The notes beneath the pieces are model-generated. The model was given only the letters and a program-made list of their open reading frames with translations. It had not been told where the DNA came from and made no database searches. Of a stretch of DNA of 64,000 bases, positions 8,804 through 15,464 are shown in pieces. Within the stretch, counting starts at the first letter, position 1, and every line of letters begins with the position of its first letter. Both the position numbers and the translations under genes were made by a program. This stretch comes from Paracoccus marcusii (GTDB lineage Bacteria; Pseudomonadota; Alphaproteobacteria; Rhodobacterales; Rhodobacteraceae): contig NZ_CP117466.1 in NCBI RefSeq assembly GCF_028621715.1, positions 2,740,501 to 2,804,500 of the forward strand, written 5' to 3'.

Positions 8804-10143
8804 GCAGAAAGCTTTTCGGCACCGACGGGGTCCGCGGGCGCGCCAACACCTATCCGATGACCGCCGAGATGGCGCTGCGCCTTGGCGCCGCCGCCGGTCG
8901 ATACTTTCGCCGCGACGGGCGCAACCGGCACCGCGTGGTGATCGGCAAGGACACGCGCCTGTCGGGCTACATGTTGGAAAACGCGCTGACGGCGGGGTTG
9001 ACCAGCACGGGCATGAACGTGCTGCTGCTGGGCCCGGTGCCGACACCTGCCGTCGGGTTCCTGACGCGGTCGATGCGGGCCGATCTGGGGATCATGATCT
9101 CGGCCAGTCACAACCCGGCCGAGGACAACGGCATCAAGTTCTTCGGTCCCGACGGCTTCAAGCTGTCCGACGAGGCCGAGGCCGAGATCGAGGCGCTGGT
9201 CGCGGGCGCGCTGGACCCCGTCGCCCCGGCCAGCATTGGCCGGGCCAAGCGGATCGACGACGGTCGGGGCCGCTACATGGAGTATGCCAAGACGACCTTC
9301 CCGGCCAAGCTGCGGCTGGACGGGCTGAAGGTGGTCTTGGACTGCGCGAACGGCGCCGCCTATCGCGCCGCGCCCGACGTCCTGTGGGAACTGGGCGCGG
9401 ACGTGATCCCCCTGGGCGTCGAGCCGGACGGGTTCAACATCAACGACGGCGTCGGAAGCACGCATCCCCAGGCCTGCGCCGATGCGGTCCGTGCCCATGG
9501 CGCGCATCTGGGGATCAGTCTGGACGGCGATGCCGACCGGGTGGTGATCGTGGACCAGACGGGCCGCGTGGCGGATGGTGACCAGATCATGGCGCTGTTG
9601 GCCGGGCGGTGGGCCGAACAGGGCCGGCTTGCAGGCGGCGCCCTGGTCGCCACGGTCATGTCGAACCTGGGGCTGGAGCATTACCTGACCGCGCGCGGCC
9701 TGCGGCTGGAACGGACGCAGGTCGGCGACCGCTATGTGGTCGAGCGCATGCGCGAGGGCGGCTTCAACCTGGGCGGCGAACAGTCGGGTCATATCGTGAT
9801 GACCGACTATGCCACCACCGGCGACGGGCTGGTGGCCGCGATGCAGGTGCTGGGCGCGATGGCCGAGACAGGTCGGGCGGCAAGCGAACTGGTCGCGCAG
9901 TTCGAACCCGTGCCGCAGATGCTGAAGAACGTCCGCTATGCCGCGGGCGCCGATCCGCTGGCGGCCGAGCCGGTCAAGCGCATGATCGCGGATGCCGAGG
10001 CGCGGCTGGCGGGATCTGGAAGGGTGCTGATCCGGAAATCGGGGACCGAGCCGCTGATCCGGGTGATGGCCGAGGCCGAGGACGAGGCCGTCCTGCGCGA
10101 GGTCGTCGACGGCATCGTCGCGGCGGTCGAACGCGCAGCCTGA
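8800..10143 (+). CDS. glmM: Phosphoglucosamine mutase
   Basis: Converts glucosamine 6-phosphate to glucosamine 1-phosphate for UDP-GlcNAc, feeding peptidoglycan and lipopolysaccharide. The 447 residues match the family. The phosphoserine loop [17 protein letters not shown] places the active serine at residue 103; the magnesium loop DGDADR, the sugar loop GGEQSGH and the phosphate-binding [11 protein letters not shown] are all present. It overlaps folP by ATGA, the folP-glmM linkage common in bacteria. A strong hairpin follows. Confidence 0.97.
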   Translation: MSRKLFGTDGVRGRANTYPMTAEMALRLGAAAGRYFRRDGRNRHRVVIGKDTRLSGYMLENALTAGLTSTGMNVLLLGPVPTPAVGFLTRSMRADLGIMISASHNPAEDNGIKFFGPDGFKLSDEAEAEIEALVAGALDPVAPASIGRAKRIDDGRGRYMEYAKTTFPAKLRLDGLKVVLDCANGAAYRAAPDVLWELGADVIPLGVEPDGFNINDGVGSTHPQACADAVRAHGAHLGISLDGDADRVVIVDQTGRVADGDQIMALLAGRWAEQGRLAGGALVATVMSNLGLEHYLTARGLRLERTQVGDRYVVERMREGGFNLGGEQSGHIVMTDYATTGDGLVAAMQVLGAMAETGRAASELVAQFEPVPQMLKNVRYAAGADPLAAEPVKRMIADAEARLAGSGRVLIRKSGTEPLIRVMAEAEDEAVLREVVDGIVAAVERAA

Positions 10144-10160
10144 TTTGCGTCCCGCGGCGG

Positions 10161-10183
10161 CCGGGGGGCTATGCGCCCCCCGG
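10161..10183. terminator. Bidirectional terminator, glmM end
   Basis: CCGGGGGGC and GCCCCCCGG pair perfectly around a TATGC loop, between the convergent glmM and monooxygenase genes. The T-run is lacking on both sides, but the stem is very stable. Confidence 0.6.
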
Positions 10184-10215
10184 ACCCCCCGTCGCGGAGG
10201 GGTGCCGATGTCGGA

Positions 10216-11334
10216 TCAGGGTATCTGTCCCACCGGATCGAAGTCATAGAGCCAGTTGAAACGGGCGGGCATCAGCGACGGCGCCAGGCGGTCCGCCACG
10301 CGCAGCACCGAATGCGCGCCGATCCGCATGACACCCCCGAAATGATAGTTGCGGGCATTGGCGTTCGCCGCATCGACGATCCGGGTCACGCGCGGCTGGC
10401 GCAGCGCCTGATAGCGGGCCAGGGCCTGCGGCTGATCCGGGATCGCGTCCAGGCAGGCGGCCAGCGTCCAGGCGTCCTCGATGGCCATGCCCGCGCCTTG
10501 GGCCAGAAAGGGCAGCGTCGGGTGGGCCGCATCGCCCAGCAGGGCAAGCCGGTCGTCATGCCAGCGCGCCGCGACCGGATGGCGGAAGAGACCCCACAGA
10601 TGCGTATGGTCCACCTGGGCCAGCCAGCCCGGCACCGGCCCGCCCATGCCCGCAAAGGCCGCGCGCAGGCGGTCGGGGTCGCCGGGATGGGACCAGCCCT
10701 CGTCCTGCCAGCCCGGGCGTTCCTCGACGGCCACGATGTTGCGCAGGCCGCCGGGCAGCGGATAGCTGACCAGATGCCTGCGCGCGGCCATGAAGACCTG
10801 CGCGACGGGCGCGCCTCCGGGATCGGGGATCAGGGCGCGCCATGCGGTCTGGCCGGTGAAGAATGGCACCTGCTGGCCGTTCAGTGCTGCCCGATGCGTG
10901 CTGCGCAGCCCGTCGGCGGCGATGGTCAGGCCATCGGTATCAGCCGCCGTCACGCCAAGCTGGATCGTTACGCCCGCCTGCCGTGCCGCATCGGCCAGCA
11001 GACCGATCAGCCGGGCGCGGTGGATCAGCAGAAAGCGCGCCTCCGGGCGATGCGCCCGAAGGTCCATGCGCAGCACGCGCCGCCCGCGTTCGTCGTTCAG
11101 CTGCACCGCGTCCGTGCGCAGCGCGGCGCCATCCAGCGCGGTTCCCAGGTCAAGCGCATCCAGCACCCGCACCGCATTGGCCGAAATCTGGATCCCCGCG
11201 CCGACTTCGCCCAGTTCGGGCGCGCGTTCCCGGACCGTGACCTGCGCCCCGCGTCGCGCCAAGGCCAGCGCCGCCGTCAGGCCGCCGATTCCGGCGCCGA
11301 TGACGGTCACGGGACGGTTCTCAAGCGCGGACAT
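10216..11334 (-). CDS. FAD-dependent aromatic-ring monooxygenase family protein
   Basis: Class A flavoprotein monooxygenase of the salicylate hydroxylase/UbiH-like group, 372 residues. The N-terminal Rossmann motif VIGAGIGGL (GxGxxG at residues 13-18) binds FAD and is followed by the VRERAPELGEVGAGIQISANAVR block typical of salicylate or 3-hydroxybenzoate hydroxylases. The second FAD motif is LLGDAAHPTLPFLAQGAG. The start at 11334 has GGAGG eight bases upstream; an in-frame ATG at 11358 has none. No ring-cleavage or transport genes are adjacent, so the substrate cannot be named. It lies downstream of dksA on the same strand, separated by a terminator. Confidence 0.85.
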   Translation of the reverse strand: MSALENRPVTVIGAGIGGLTAALALARRGAQVTVRERAPELGEVGAGIQISANAVRVLDALDLGTALDGAALRTDAVQLNDERGRRVLRMDLRAHRPEARFLLIHRARLIGLLADAARQAGVTIQLGVTAADTDGLTIAADGLRSTHRAALNGQQVPFFTGQTAWRALIPDPGGAPVAQVFMAARRHLVSYPLPGGLRNIVAVEERPGWQDEGWSHPGDPDRLRAAFAGMGGPVPGWLAQVDHTHLWGLFRHPVAARWHDDRLALLGDAAHPTLPFLAQGAGMAIEDAWTLAACLDAIPDQPQALARYQALRQPRVTRIVDAANANARNYHFGGVMRIGAHSVLRVADRLAPSLMPARFNWLYDFDPVGQIP

Positions 11335-11354
11335 GGATAGGACCTCCGGATGTG

Positions 11355-11384
11355 ACAAGGCCCCGCACCGGGCGGGGCCTGGCG
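11355..11384 (-). terminator. Terminator after dksA
   Basis: Read leftward, a GGCCCCGCCC / GCGGGGCC stem with a short loop is followed by TTGTC. It separates dksA from the monooxygenase gene. Confidence 0.6.
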
Positions 11385-11401
11385 CGGCGCTGACGGATGG
11401 A

Positions 11402-11824
11402 TCAGTCGTCGCGGTGGACGCGTTCCTTGCGCTCGTGACGCTCCTGCGCCTCTAGCGTCATGGTTGCGATGGGACGGGCATCCAGACGACGCAGGCTGAT
11501 CGGCTCGCCGGTCATCTCGCAATAGCCGAAATCGCCGGTCTCGATGCGGCGCAGCGCGGCGTCGATCTTGCTGACCAGCTTGCGCTGACGGTCGCGGGTA
11601 CGCAGTTCCAGCGCGCGGTCGGTCTCCTCGCTGGCGCGGTCGGCCAGGTCGGGTACGCTGCGGGCGCTGTCCTGCAGTCCTTCCAGGGTCTCGGCCGACT
11701 GGCTGAGCAGTTCCTGCTTCCAGGCCTCGAGCTTCCGCCGGAAATATTCGAGCTGACGCTCGTTCATGAAGGGTTCGTCCTCGGCGGGGCGATAATCCTG
11801 GGGAAGGAAGGTCTGGGCTTTCAT
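11402..11824 (-). CDS. dksA: DksA/TraR-family transcription factor with a degenerate zinc site
   Basis: DksA binds the secondary channel of RNA polymerase and, with ppGpp, resets rRNA and biosynthetic promoters. The 140 residues contain the long coiled coil (about residues 25-95, with the DxxDxA-like tip around VPDLADRASEETD) and a C-terminal globular part (YCEMTGEPISLRRLDARP). Of the four cysteines that hold zinc in E. coli DksA, only Cys102 remains; the other positions are Thr105, Thr123 and Ala126. Low-cysteine DksA variants are known in other proteobacteria. The start at 11824 has GGAGGACGTA directly upstream; the longer frame is rejected. Confidence 0.88.
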   Translation of the reverse strand: MKAQTFLPQDYRPAEDEPFMNERQLEYFRRKLEAWKQELLSQSAETLEGLQDSARSVPDLADRASEETDRALELRTRDRQRKLVSKIDAALRRIETGDFGYCEMTGEPISLRRLDARPIATMTLEAQERHERKERVHRDD

Positions 11825-11898
11825 TACGTCCTCCGGCGGCGCCGGGCGGAGCAAAATTACCGGCACCTTGCGCGGTCCCTTAAAGTATGACGTGCTGC

Positions 11899-11927
11899 TT
11901 GTCACTAGGGTTCAGGGCGCTAATGAT
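11899..11927 (+). promoter_or_regulatory. Possible sigma-70 promoter for the MoxR gene
   Basis: TTGTCA, 17 bases, then AATGAT lies about 70 bases upstream of the MoxR ATG. The -35 is a 5/6 match, the -10 only 4/6, so this is tentative. Confidence 0.3.
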
Positions 11928-11997
11928 GCGCGGCGTGCAATTCGCCGCAACTTTGCGGGCAGTTGCGGCCAAGCACCTTGCGCTAAAGGAGAGTTTC

Positions 11998-12840
11998 ATG
12001 CAGTTCACGGGAACCGACCGCTATGTGGCCCCGCCCGATCTGGCCTTGGCGGTGAACGCCGCCGCCACGCTGGAACGCCCGCTGCTGGTCAAGGGAGAGC
12101 CCGGAACCGGAAAGACGGAGCTGGCCCGGCAGGTCGCCGCCAGCCTGGGCATGCCCATCATCGAATGGCACGTGAAGTCCACGACCAAGGCGCAGCAGGG
12201 GCTGTACGAATACGATGCGGTCAGTCGGCTGCGCGACAGCCAGCTGGGTGACGCGCGGGTGAACGACGTGTCGAACTATATCCGGCGGGGCAAGCTGTGG
12301 CAGGCCTTTGCCGCCCCCGCACGGGTCGTGCTGCTGATCGACGAGGTCGACAAGGCCGATATCGAGTTTCCGAACGATCTGCTGCAGGAACTGGACCGGA
12401 TGGAGTTCCATGTCTACGAAACCGGAGAGACGGTGCGCGCCGCGCACCGGCCCGTGGTCATCATCACCTCGAACAACGAAAAGGAGCTGCCGGACGCGTT
12501 CCTGCGGCGGTGCTTTTTCCATTATATCCGGTTTCCCGATGCCGCGACCCTGCGCGCCATCGTCGAGGTGCACCACCCGGGGCTGAAACCCCGCCTGCTG
12601 GACAGCGCGCTGTCCCAGTTCATGGAGTTGCGCGACGTGCCGGGGCTGAAGAAGAAGCCCTCGACCAGCGAGTTCCTGGACTGGCTGAAGCTGATCCTGG
12701 CCGAGGACCTGTCTCCCGAGGATCTGGCCCGCGATCCTGCGACGATGCTGCCCAAGCTGCACGGCGCGCTGCTGAAGAACGAACAGGACGTGGCCCTGTT
12801 CGAGAAGCTGGCCTTCATGGCGCGCCGCCAAGGCCGCTGA
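11998..12840 (+). CDS. MoxR-family AAA+ ATPase
   Basis: Cytoplasmic AAA+ chaperone-like ATPase, 280 residues. Walker A is GEPGTGKTE, Walker B VVLLIDEVDKAD, sensor 1 ITSNNEKELPD, with the arginine finger region in FLRRCFFHYIRFPD. MoxR proteins usually work with a neighbouring VWA-domain protein to insert metals or mature enzyme complexes (CoxD/CoxE being one pair). Here no VWA gene follows; the next gene is metY. The start at 11998 follows AAAGGAGAG. The target complex cannot be inferred from the neighbours. Confidence 0.9.
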   Translation: MQFTGTDRYVAPPDLALAVNAAATLERPLLVKGEPGTGKTELARQVAASLGMPIIEWHVKSTTKAQQGLYEYDAVSRLRDSQLGDARVNDVSNYIRRGKLWQAFAAPARVVLLIDEVDKADIEFPNDLLQELDRMEFHVYETGETVRAAHRPVVIITSNNEKELPDAFLRRCFFHYIRFPDAATLRAIVEVHHPGLKPRLLDSALSQFMELRDVPGLKKKPSTSEFLDWLKLILAEDLSPEDLARDPATMLPKLHGALLKNEQDVALFEKLAFMARRQGR

Positions 12841-12945
12841 GAAGAGGATTTCCCCTGCCCCGGTCCCCCGCCGGAGAAGCCTTTTCCCGATTGCCGCCCG
12901 CCCGGCCCGGCGACTAGGCTTGCGCCACATCGGAGGGAGGACACT

Positions 12946-14232
12946 ATGAGCGATCAACAGGGTTTCGACACGCGGGCGATCCATGCGGGGGCGGCCGCCG
13001 ACCCGGCGACCGGGGCGCGGCAGGTGCCGATCTATCAGACGACGGCCTATGCCTTCCGCGACGCCGACCACGCCGCGCGCCTGTTCAACCTGCAGGAGGT
13101 CGGATACATCTATTCGCGCCTGACCAACCCGACCGTCGCGGCGCTGCAAGCGCGCGTCGCGGCGCTGGAGGGGGGTGCGGGCGCGGTCTGCTGTTCGTCG
13201 GGCCATGCGGCGCAGATCATGGCGCTGTTTCCGCTGATGGCGCCCGGGCGCAACATCGTGGCCTCGACCCGGCTCTATGGCGGCACCGTGACCCAGTTCA
13301 GCCACACGATCCGGCGGTTCGGATGGTCGGCCAAGTTCGTCGATTTCGACGACCCCGAGGCGCTGCGCGCGGCGATCGACGACGACACGCGCGCGGTCTT
13401 CTGCGAATCGATCAGCAATCCCGGCGGGTCGGTCACCGACATTCCGGCGGTCGCGGCCATCGCGGATGCGGCGGGGATCCCGCTGATCGTCGACAACACG
13501 CTGGCCACCCCCTATCTGTGCCGCCCGATCGAGATGGGCGCCACGCTGGTCGTGCACAGCCTGACGAAATACATGACCGGCAACGGCACGGTGACCGGCG
13601 GCGTGGTCGTGGACAGCGGCACCTTCGACTGGTCCGCCAGCGACAAGTTTCCCAGCCTGTCGGCCCCGGAACCCGCCTATCACGGTCTGAAATTCCACGA
13701 GACCTTCGGCAACATGGCCTTCACCTTCCACGGCATCGCCATCGGGCTGCGCGATCTGGGCATGACCATGAACCCGCAGGGTGCGCATTACACGCTGATG
13801 GGGATCGAGACGCTTGGCCTGCGGATGGAACGCCATGTCGCCAACGCGCAGAAGGTCGCCGCCTGGCTGGAGGCCGACGACCGGGTGGAGCGGGTGACCT
13901 ATGCCGGCCTGGACAGCTCTCCGTGGAACGCGACGGCGCGCCGGCTGTATCCCAAGGGCGCCGGGGCGCTGTTCACCTTCGCGATCAGGGGCGGCTATGC
14001 GGCGGCGGTCAAGCTGGTCGATGCGTTGTCGCTGTTCAGCCATGTGGCGAACCTGGGCGATGCGCGGTCGCTGGTGATCCATTCGGCCTCCACCACCCAC
14101 CGCCAACTGACCGAGGATCAGCAGCGCGCTGCCGGTGCCGCCCCCGAGGTCGTCCGCCTGTCGGTGGGCATCGAGGATGCGGACGATCTGATCGCCGACC
14201 TGGATCAGGCCCTGGCCAAGGCCACGGCCTGA
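12946..14232 (+). CDS. metY: O-acetylhomoserine sulfhydrylase family enzyme
   Basis: PLP enzyme of the Cys/Met metabolism family; MetY makes homocysteine from O-acetylhomoserine and sulfide. The 428 residues fit MetY better than the shorter MetB/MetC proteins. The Schiff-base lysine is Lys208 in VVHSLTKYMTGNGT; the N-terminal GFDTRAIHAG, the YSRLTNPTVAALQ segment and the long insertion after GGVVVDSGTFDW are MetY features. GGAGGGAGGACACT precedes the start. I looked for a SAM riboswitch in the 105-base leader and did not see one. A strong terminator follows. Confidence 0.93.
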   Translation: MSDQQGFDTRAIHAGAAADPATGARQVPIYQTTAYAFRDADHAARLFNLQEVGYIYSRLTNPTVAALQARVAALEGGAGAVCCSSGHAAQIMALFPLMAPGRNIVASTRLYGGTVTQFSHTIRRFGWSAKFVDFDDPEALRAAIDDDTRAVFCESISNPGGSVTDIPAVAAIADAAGIPLIVDNTLATPYLCRPIEMGATLVVHSLTKYMTGNGTVTGGVVVDSGTFDWSASDKFPSLSAPEPAYHGLKFHETFGNMAFTFHGIAIGLRDLGMTMNPQGAHYTLMGIETLGLRMERHVANAQKVAAWLEADDRVERVTYAGLDSSPWNATARRLYPKGAGALFTFAIRGGYAAAVKLVDALSLFSHVANLGDARSLVIHSASTTHRQLTEDQQRAAGAAPEVVRLSVGIEDADDLIADLDQALAKATA

Positions 14233-14237
14233 CGAAA

Positions 14238-14263
14238 CGGGCCGGGGGTCGCCCCCCGGCCCG
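14238..14263. terminator. Strong bidirectional terminator, metY end
   Basis: CGGGCCGGGGG and CCCCCGGCCCG form an 11-bp stem around a four-base loop, between the convergent metY and SIMPL genes. Confidence 0.65.
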
Positions 14264-14282
14264 TCCCTGCAATGTCGTCCGA

Positions 14283-15263
14283 TCAGTTCGCCGGGGTCTC
14301 GGGCAGCGGCTCGACGATGCCGGGCACGATCGGTTCGTCCGGCGCGGGTGCGCCGTCGCCGGGCATCGGCGGATGCACGGGGCTGCCGTCAGGCCCGCCC
14401 GCCGGACCACCCGCGGGACCTCCATGTTCGGGGCCACCATGCTCAGGCCCACCATGCTCGGGGCCGCCATGACCGCGGTCGCCGTGATGCATGCCCATGC
14501 CGTGCGGCGGCATCGGCGCACAGGCACCCTCTCCGGCCAGCGCGTATTCGATCTCGACCTGGGCGGCCATCTCGACCTCTCCGGCCTGGACGGGCACGGC
14601 ATCGGCCATCGCGGCCTCCATGCGCATCATCGGGCGCGGTCCGCCCGTGCCGGTCTGAATGTCGCGCAGCGTCAGCACCGGGCCCACGTCGACGCCCGCG
14701 GCCTCTGCCAGCAGCTCGGCCTTGCGGCGTGCGTCGGCCACGGCATCGCGGCGGGCCTGATCCTGCGCCTCGGCGCCATCCTCGCGGCTGAAGGTGATGC
14801 CGTTGATCTCATTGGCACCTGCGGTGACGATGGCGTCCAGAACCTCGCCCAGACGGGCCAGGTCGGACACGCGCACCGCAACGGTGTTCGTCGCCTGATA
14901 GCCGGTGACGGTCGGGGCCTGGTTCTCGCCGTACTGCATCAGCGGGTTCAGGTTCAGCCCCGAGGTCTGGATCTGCGCCTCGTCGATCCCGGCGCCGGTC
15001 AGCGCCTCGATCACGGCGCTCTGCTGGGTGCTGTTCTGCTCCATCGCGGCGGCGGCGCTGTCGGCCTGCGTGGTCACGCCCAGCTGGACGGTCGCCATGT
15101 CGGGGGCGATGCGAGACTGCCCCTCGCCGGTGACGGTCAGGCGCGACGGACCGGCCGGACCGCAGGCCATGGGCGCGGCAAGGGCGGGGGCGGCCATCAG
15201 GGCGGTCATGGCCACGGACAGGGCCAGCCGTCTGGCAGGGGGGGCACGGAAGATCGGTCGCAT
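14283..15263 (-). CDS. Exported SIMPL-domain protein with His/Gly/Pro-rich tail
   Basis: A 326-residue exported protein. A long basic signal peptide (about residues 1-30, ending ALAAPMA) is followed by a SIMPL (DUF541) domain at about residues 40-235, recognised by VTGEGQSRIAPDMATVQLGV, ATNTVAVRVSDLARLGEVLDA and ARRDAVADARRKAELLAEAAGV. Family members such as oxidative-stress defence proteins have loosely defined envelope roles. The C-terminal 80 residues are low complexity, with three exact HGGPE repeats then PAGG repeats and a Pro/Asp-rich end; the histidines could bind metal. The start at 15263 has AAAGGATCCCCTG upstream. It is divergent from the large GspL/PilP-like gene. Confidence 0.85.
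   Translation of the reverse strand: MRPIFRAPPARRLALSVAMTALMAAPALAAPMACGPAGPSRLTVTGEGQSRIAPDMATVQLGVTTQADSAAAAMEQNSTQQSAVIEALTGAGIDEAQIQTSGLNLNPLMQYGENQAPTVTGYQATNTVAVRVSDLARLGEVLDAIVTAGANEINGITFSREDGAEAQDQARRDAVADARRKAELLAEAAGVDVGPVLTLRDIQTGTGGPRPMMRMEAAMADAVPVQAGEVEMAAQVEIEYALAGEGACAPMPPHGMGMHHGDRGHGGPEHGGPEHGGPEHGGPAGGPAGGPDGSPVHPPMPGDGAPAPDEPIVPGIVEPLPETPAN
14423..14482. repeat. 15-bp tandem repeats inside the SIMPL gene
   Basis: Three clear 15-base units (14423-14437, 14438-14452, 14453-14467) and one diverged unit to 14482. They encode the HGGPE repeats of the SIMPL protein tail. In-frame length variation between strains would be expected. Confidence 0.8.
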
Positions 15264-15464
15264 CAGGGGATCCTTTCTGATCGCGTGTTCGCTCAGGCGT
15301 TGATGCCCTGACCGATGCCCGCTTCCTAGCCCTTTCACGCGCAAAACCGATCACAGATATGGCAGTTCTTCTTTCAACGTTCCACAATTTGCGGTAGTGG
15401 TGATTGGTGAACAATGACGTCGCGGGCACGACCACGCGACGCACCCCGAGCAGTGAAGACAGCC

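Noticed and set aside
12841..12945. SAM riboswitch before metY
   Set aside because: The 105-base leader shows no pseudoknot-type pairing or conserved core that I can recognise.
14423..14482. CRISPR-like direct repeats
   Set aside because: The units are contiguous 15-base coding repeats without spacers, in frame in the SIMPL gene.
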